Shown here piece after piece: positions 15,037 through 19,792 of a DNA stretch of 19,792 bases. The DNA is from Saprospiraceae bacterium. Its GTDB lineage: Bacteria; Bacteroidota; Bacteroidia; Chitinophagales; Saprospiraceae. Location: assembly GCA_023300835.1 (NCBI GenBank), contig JALZVB010000328.1, positions 1 to 19,792 on the forward strand, written 5' to 3'. Within the stretch, counting starts at the first letter, position 1; every line of letters starts with the position of its first letter. A model generated the notes under the pieces. It did not search any database. It was not told the origin of the DNA and saw nothing but the letters and a program-made list of their open reading frames with translations. Made by a program: the position numbers and the translations under genes.

Positions 15037-15068
15037 AGAACCCTTTTATCAACTGACAAAAGGGTTCT
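15037..15068. terminator. Perfect 11-bp hairpin between convergent genes (bidirectional terminator)
   Basis: AGAACCCTTTT (15037-15047) is exactly complementary to AAAAGGGTTCT (15058-15068) around a 10-nt loop. It lies between murQ (+) and the repeat-protein gene (-), which converge on it. Neither side has a long T run, but the A-T pairs near the loop and the symmetric placement favour a two-way terminator. The 77 nt between murQ and the hairpin, and the 31 nt between it and the next stop, hold nothing else recognised. Confidence 0.75.
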
Positions 15069-15099
15069 AACGGAAAAAAAACAACACTAAATAAAAAAC

Positions 15100-18000
15100 T
15101 TAGTTAATAACTATTTTCTTTACTATACTATTTTCATTGTTTGCAAAATGTAATAGATATACACCTGGTGTATGTATCTCTATATTTCTTTTTTGACCGA
15201 TGTTTTGTATCAACTTACCGTTTATGTCTAATAATTTTATAGATTCAAATTTTACATTGTCGTCACTATAGACTATGTTAATGTTACCATTACTTGGGTT
15301 AGGAAACACAGCGATACTCTGTTCTAGTGCTTCGTCTTCAGTCGAAGACGGCTCACACAATACTGTCTTATTAATTGTAATGAATAAATTGTCACCAGAA
15401 TGGATATAGCAGTCACTGGCCGTTGTGTTTTTTCGAGTTTCTCCAATCTTAGCGTCTAATGTACCAGAGTAACTAATACCATATACGCGTTGTTCTTCAG
15501 TACCTGTGTTTTCAAAATTATATAAGCTGTCTAATGTTATTTCTTGCAATACCTCAAACTCATCTGTAATGAGAAAGGCATAATTTTCTCCTGGCTCAGT
15601 ATCTATATTGTTCTGAATGAGAATAATGTCGTCTTCACCATCTGTTGCACAGATATCCACCTGTGTTACCCAAGCTACAGTTGCAGTGAGACTTTCTACA
15701 CATTCAAAATCAACCATACAATCTTCTTTTGATATTGACAAAAACAAATTAGCTCCTGAGTGAGTAAAGCATCCAGTGGCAGTGGTCATCAGGCGATCCT
15801 CTCCAATTAATGGAATAAGTGTACCATCATAATGAATACCATAAACTCTCTGTTCCATATCGGAAGACCCTTCAAAGTTATATAAGGTATCTCTCGTTAC
15901 TTCTTGTAGAATACCTGTAGTATCAGTAATTAGATATGCATAATTTTCGTCAGTTGGTATAAATAAGCTATTTCTGAGTTCAATGTTGTCATCAATTCCG
16001 TCACTAGGACAGATACTTATGTCTGTAACCCAGTCCGTTGTTGCAGTTAGAGTTGGCATACATTCGAATGGTTCTTCGCAATTATCTTTTGTTATTGTAA
16101 TAAATGTATTGCTATTGGAATGACTAAAACATCCAGTGGCTGTTGTCATAAGTCTATTCTGACCTACTTGCACATTAAGTGTTCCATCATAATGTATACC
16201 ATAAACACGTTGCTCAGCAACACCAGTCCCTTCAAAATCAAACGATGCGGATAATTCAGATATTGCCATTAGGTTTTCATTGCTATCTGTAATGATATAA
16301 GCATAGTTCCCGTTAGTTGCTAATGAAAGACTATTACTGAAAGTAATAACATCTCCTTGACCATCATTAGAACAGATATTGTAGTTAGTATTTCCACTAA
16401 TAGAAGAAACGGTACTACTTAAGCACTCAAATGGTGGTATGCAACTCGCAGTAGTCGAGATAGTAACAAATCCATTACTCACCGTATGTTGTATACATCC
16501 GCTAGCAGTAGTCATACTACGATCAAAACCTATCTGAGGTAATAGTGTACCATCATAATGTACACCATGTACGCGTAGTTGTGGATCAGTCGCACCTTCA
16601 AAATTGTAATTATCTGTAGTGGAAATATCTACAAGTATATTATTGGAATTAGTAATTAAGTAAGCGTAATTAGTGCCCGCTGGAACATTGATTGTGTTAT
16701 TGAAAGTAATTATATCATTCACACCATCAGTCGCACATAAGTCTAGGTTATTCATTCCATTTGTAGTAACAGAACTGGATAAACAATTGAAAACAGGAAT
16801 GCAAGCATTTTTAGTTACTGTTAGAAATACATTAGAATCAGAATGAATAAAGCATTCTGCTGCTGTAGTCATCTGTCGATTTTGTCCTAGAACAATAGAT
16901 AGTGCTCCACTATAATGGATGCCATATATACGTTGCGTTTGTAGTCCTGAACCTTCGAAGTTTATTGCTCCATTCATAACTACATCTTGTACAACCTGAT
17001 TTGCATCTGTAACGATATATGCGTAATTCATTCCAGGTACTAGTCCTAGACTATTCTCAATTATCACATTATCTACTAATCCATCTGTAGGACAGATGTC
17101 TATTTCACTAATAGCGCCACTCATAAATGTTTGGCTATTGAGACATTGAAATGGAGGAATGCAGGCATTCTTAGTAACTGTAATAAAGTTAATGTTGTTA
17201 GAATGCTCATGACAGTCAGTAGCTGTAGTTGACAACCTATTACTGCCTATTGCTGGGTTAAGTGTTCCTTCGTATTGTATGCCATATACACGTTGTGTCT
17301 GATCAGAAGATCCTTCAAAATTAAAGCTATTAGTACTAACAACCTGTTGTAATATTTGATTTTGATCCGTAATCAAGTAAGCGTAGTTACTACCAGCTGG
17401 TATGCTAAGAGAATTTTGGAATTGGATATTATCATTTGTATTGTCCGTAGGACATATGTCTATTTGATTAGACCCATTTGCATTAGTGACAGTACTAACG
17501 TTACATATTGCACAGGCATTCTTAGTAACTGTGATAAAGCTAGTATTGTCAGAATGCTCATGACAGTCAGTAGCTGAAGTTGACAACCTGTTACTTCCTA
17601 TAAGGGCATTAAGTGTTCCTTCATATTGTAAACCATAAACCCGTTGAGTCTGTGTTGATGAACCCTCAAAGTTATAACTACTCGTATTGACAACTTGTTG
17701 TAATATTTGATTTTGGTCAGTTATTAAGTAAACGTAGTTGTTGCCAGCAGGAAGGCCGAGTGAATTTTGAAATTGAACGATGTCGTTTGTATTATCGCTA
17801 GGGCATATGTCTAATTGATTGGAGCCATTAGAATTATTGACTGAACTTACATTACAGGTAATACAAGCGTTTTTGGTAACTGTAATAAAGTTAGTATTGT
17901 CAGAGTGCTCATGACAGTCAGTAGCTGTTGTAGAGAGTCTATTGCTTCCTATTGCAGTGTTAAGTGTTCCTTCATATTGTAAGCCATATACACGTTGAGT

Positions 18001-19674
18001 CTGTGATGAAGAACCTTCAAAGTTGAAGTTGTTAGTAGTAATTACTTGTTGCAATATCTCATTTTGATCAGTAATTAAGTACACATAGTTACTGCCAGCA
18101 GGTAAGCCAAGAGAATTTTGAAATTGAATAATATCACTGCTATTATCTGATGGACATATATCTAGTTGATTAGGTCCGGATGCGTTGGAGACGGTACTCA
18201 TGTCACAAGTAATACAAGCATTTTTAGTTATAGTAATAAAGTTGTTATTATCAGAATGTTCATGACAGTCAGAGCCTGTTGTCGATAACCTATTACTGCC
18301 TATTACGGAATTTAATGTTCCTTCATAGTTTAAACCATATACACGTTGAGTCTGTGTTGAAGAACCTTCAAAGTTGAAGTTGTTCCCAGAAACTACTTGT
18401 TGTAATATTTGATTTTGATCCGTAATCAAGTATGCGTAGTTGTTGCCAGCAGGTAAGCCAAGAGAGTTTTGAAATTGAATTATATCATCACTACTGTCTG
18501 ATGGACATATATCTATCAAGTTAGCACCATTAGCATTATTAACTGAACTGTTGTCACATGTTATGCATGCATTTTTAGTAACTGTAATAAAGTTATCATC
18601 AGCCGAATGTTCATGACAGTCTGTAGCTGTTGTTGAAAGACGATTACTACCTAACATGGGTTGTAATGTCCCTTCGTATTGCAATCCATATACGCGTTGG
18701 GTCTCAGAAGAAGACCCTTCAAAATCATAATCATCTGTATCTACAACCTCTTGTAAGTCTTCATTTATATCCGTAATCAAGTACACATAGTTAGATCCAG
18801 CGGGTAGGTCTAGAGAATTTTCAAAATCTATATAATCATCATTGCCATCTGTAGGACATATATCTACCTGATTAGATCCATTGGCATTATCGACATCACT
18901 CTCACTACACATTATGCAACCATCTTTGGTAATAGTGATAAAACTATCATCAGCTGAATGTTCATGACAATCTGTAGCTGTTGTCGAAAGTCGATTACTG
19001 CCTATCATGGGTTGTAATGTCCCTTCGTATTGTAGTCCATATACACGTTGGGTCTCAGAGGAAGACCCTTCAAAATCATATTCATCTGCATTTACAATCT
19101 CTTGTAAATCTTCATCTATATCTGTAATCAAGTACACATAATTAGATCCAGCAGGTAGATCTAATGAATTTTCAAAATCTATAACGTCATCATTGCCATC
19201 GGTAGGACATATATCTACGGTGTCACTGCCAGATGCATTGTTAACGTCACTTTCTTCACATATTGGCCCGCCTACGTTAGTTGTAGATCCAAATTGCCCA
19301 GAAGCCCAAAGCTGGTTGAAGTTAACACAAAAGAATACTACAAAATCGTAATCCTCTATATCGACAGAGGAGGGAACATTTACAGTCAATGCACCACTAA
19401 AGTGATTTATGGTAGAAAGATTAATAACCTCCATACCTCCTGATCCAGATATTGAACTATTAAGTATTACTCTTACATCTGGTCCTGAAGGTGTATCAAA
19501 GTCATCTGATAGTCTAAATTGTAGTGATCCATCACTTAACTCTTCTAAAAATGCGTTACCATCAATGGAATATAGCTCTGGGTCTAACGCTGCCTCACGC
19601 TCAAGTACTACCGTCTGCGAGAATAGGCTAGAGCTAATTAAAAACGCAATAATTAATGTAAAATGGTTTTTCAT
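15100..19674 (-). CDS. Large secreted protein: signal peptide, DM13-like domain, 11 Cys-rich repeats, T9SS sorting domain
   Basis: A 1524-residue protein on the minus strand. Residues 1-20 (MKNHFTLIIAFLISSSLFSQ) are a Sec signal peptide. About 35-133 resembles a DM13 domain: YSIDGNAFLEE, LQFRLSDDFDTPSGPDVRV, and DYDFVVFFCVNFNQLWASGQF with C116 at the position of the conserved DM13 cysteine. Residues 139-1440 are eleven tandem repeats of 116-121 residues. The C-terminus (about 1454-1524: IAVFPNPSNGNINIVYS, GKLIQNIG, GVYLLHF and final KKIVIN) is a type A T9SS sorting domain, so the protein should be exported across the outer membrane and anchored or released at the surface. The repeats resemble a module common in large Saprospiria surface proteins (ICxxDGxxD, NYAYLITD, FEG, RVYG, C..xS), from memory. 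No enzymatic domain is evident; adhesion, matrix or redox roles are all possible. The gene is intact with no frameshift. Confidence 0.9.
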   Translation of the reverse strand: MKNHFTLIIAFLISSSLFSQTVVLEREAALDPELYSIDGNAFLEELSDGSLQFRLSDDFDTPSGPDVRVILNSSISGSGGMEVINLSTINHFSGALTVNVPSSVDIEDYDFVVFFCVNFNQLWASGQFGSTTNVGGPICEESDVNNASGSDTVDICPTDGNDDVIDFENSLDLPAGSNYVYLITDIDEDLQEIVNADEYDFEGSSSETQRVYGLQYEGTLQPMIGSNRLSTTATDCHEHSADDSFITITKDGCIMCSESDVDNANGSNQVDICPTDGNDDYIDFENSLDLPAGSNYVYLITDINEDLQEVVDTDDYDFEGSSSETQRVYGLQYEGTLQPMLGSNRLSTTATDCHEHSADDNFITVTKNACITCDNSSVNNANGANLIDICPSDSSDDIIQFQNSLGLPAGNNYAYLITDQNQILQQVVSGNNFNFEGSSTQTQRVYGLNYEGTLNSVIGSNRLSTTGSDCHEHSDNNNFITITKNACITCDMSTVSNASGPNQLDICPSDNSSDIIQFQNSLGLPAGSNYVYLITDQNEILQQVITTNNFNFEGSSSQTQRVYGLQYEGTLNTAIGSNRLSTTATDCHEHSDNTNFITVTKNACITCNVSSVNNSNGSNQLDICPSDNTNDIVQFQNSLGLPAGNNYVYLITDQNQILQQVVNTSSYNFEGSSTQTQRVYGLQYEGTLNALIGSNRLSTSATDCHEHSDNTSFITVTKNACAICNVSTVTNANGSNQIDICPTDNTNDNIQFQNSLSIPAGSNYAYLITDQNQILQQVVSTNSFNFEGSSDQTQRVYGIQYEGTLNPAIGSNRLSTTATDCHEHSNNINFITVTKNACIPPFQCLNSQTFMSGAISEIDICPTDGLVDNVIIENSLGLVPGMNYAYIVTDANQVVQDVVMNGAINFEGSGLQTQRIYGIHYSGALSIVLGQNRQMTTAAECFIHSDSNVFLTVTKNACIPVFNCLSSSVTTNGMNNLDLCATDGVNDIITFNNTINVPAGTNYAYLITNSNNILVDISTTDNYNFEGATDPQLRVHGVHYDGTLLPQIGFDRSMTTASGCIQHTVSNGFVTISTTASCIPPFECLSSTVSSISGNTNYNICSNDGQGDVITFSNSLSLATNGNYAYIITDSNENLMAISELSASFDFEGTGVAEQRVYGIHYDGTLNVQVGQNRLMTTATGCFSHSNSNTFITITKDNCEEPFECMPTLTATTDWVTDISICPSDGIDDNIELRNSLFIPTDENYAYLITDTTGILQEVTRDTLYNFEGSSDMEQRVYGIHYDGTLIPLIGEDRLMTTATGCFTHSGANLFLSISKEDCMVDFECVESLTATVAWVTQVDICATDGEDDIILIQNNIDTEPGENYAFLITDEFEVLQEITLDSLYNFENTGTEEQRVYGISYSGTLDAKIGETRKNTTASDCYIHSGDNLFITINKTVLCEPSSTEDEALEQSIAVFPNPSNGNINIVYSDDNVKFESIKLLDINGKLIQNIGQKRNIEIHTPGVYLLHFANNENSIVKKIVIN
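15355..19260 (-). repeat. Tandem array of eleven ~351-363-bp coding repeats
   Basis: Reading with the gene, the repeat boundaries are: R1 19260-18910, R2 18909-18559, R3 18558-18208, R4 18207-17857, R5 17856-17506 (each exactly 351 bp), R6 17505-17146, R7 17145-16786, R8 16785-16426, R9 16425-16063, R10 16062-15703, R11 15702-15355. Every unit has four Cys, near unit positions 1, 18, 98 and 115, a DIC(P/A) start, NYAYLITD-like strand, FEG or FEN turn, QRVYG and GTL motifs, and a C-x-x-H before the last strand. R1 to R6 are close to each other (R1 and R2 differ at about 17 of 117 residues by hand count); R7 to R11 are more diverged and carry a PPF(Q/E)-type linker. This is a protein-coding array, not CRISPR or a mobile element. 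Confidence 0.95.
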
Positions 19675-19699
19675 AATTGAAAGTTTCCGCTTTTGTTTT

Positions 19700-19792
19700 C
19701 TAAAGGAGTCTAAATTCGTGTATTATATGCTCGAAAAGCCAAGAGGGTTGCTTTAATGTTTTAATTTGCTCAATCGCTTGAGCTAAATGTCT
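19700..19792 (-). CDS. Possible C-terminal tail of an unidentified minus-strand gene
   Basis: Reading leftward from the window edge, one frame is open for 30 codons and stops with TAG at 19702-19700. The peptide (RHLAQAIEQIKTLKQPSWLF then EHIIHEFRLL) has an amphipathic, protein-like composition including Trp and His, whereas the other two frames stop within a few codons. It would end 25 nt before the ATG of the repeat protein. I do not recognise the family. The same DNA contains GCTCAA-TCGC-TTGAGC, a 6-bp hairpin at 19768-19783. An open frame of this length could be chance in A/T-rich DNA, so the call is tentative. Confidence 0.4.
   Translation of the reverse strand, partial: RHLAQAIEQIKTLKQPSWLFEHIIHEFRLL

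Noticed and set aside
15355..19260. CRISPR or satellite DNA
   Set aside because: The repeats are long (about 351 bp), contiguous, in one intact reading frame and diverge at codon level; there are no spacers.
19409..19756. 115-codon plus-strand frame over the 5' end of the repeat-protein gene
   Set aside because: It is antisense to the signal peptide and DM13-like coding region; those have clear protein signatures while the plus-strand peptide has none.

Overview
The window is low-GC DNA (rich in A/T, with AGA for Arg and ATA for Ile) from a member of the Bacteroidota, most likely a Saprospiria-like lineage. Several observations agree: the order rpoA-rplQ-carA-eno, the zinc-ligand-free L36, the extended L17 tail, the near absence of Shine-Dalgarno sequences, -7 elements resembling TAnnTTTG, and a large secreted protein with a type IX secretion sorting domain. 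The genus cannot be fixed from this sequence.

Region 1 (1-6723, + strand) is the 3' part of the fused spc and alpha ribosomal operons: rpsE (5' truncated by the window edge), rpmD, rplO, secY, map, infA, rpmJ, rpsM, rpsK, rpsD, rpoA and rplQ. Most genes are separated by 0-40 nt. The two wider gaps, before rpoA and before rplQ, each hold RNA-folding potential. A strong intrinsic terminator closes the operon at 6689-6723. These genes make ribosomal proteins, initiation factor IF-1, the SecY translocon channel, methionine aminopeptidase and the RNA polymerase alpha subunit.

Region 2 (6724-10599, + strand) is a metabolic and division block: carA (pyrimidine/arginine precursor), eno (glycolysis), an ftsB/divIC-like division gene and sucD (TCA cycle), the last with an unusual C-terminal extension. 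It has a candidate carA promoter overlapped by a 13-bp inverted repeat and ends in a second clear terminator.

Region 3 (10600-15068, + strand) is a tightly packed four-gene run: truA, a DUF7033/polysaccharide-deacetylase-like gene, a sodium:solute symporter and murQ. Overlaps of 1 and 8 nt and a 5-nt gap imply co-transcription. The last genes suggest uptake and breakdown of a cell-wall amino sugar (MurNAc), although no kinase gene is present here. A perfect 11-bp hairpin separates this run from the convergent gene that follows.

Region 4 (15069-19792, - strand) is dominated by one 1524-residue secreted protein: signal peptide, a DM13-like domain, eleven tandem ~117-121-residue repeats each with four invariant Cys and a CxxH motif, and a C-terminal T9SS sorting domain. 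This is the accessory, least understood part of the window. A short open frame at the right edge may be the tail of another minus-strand gene. No tRNA, rRNA, CRISPR array or insertion sequence was seen.
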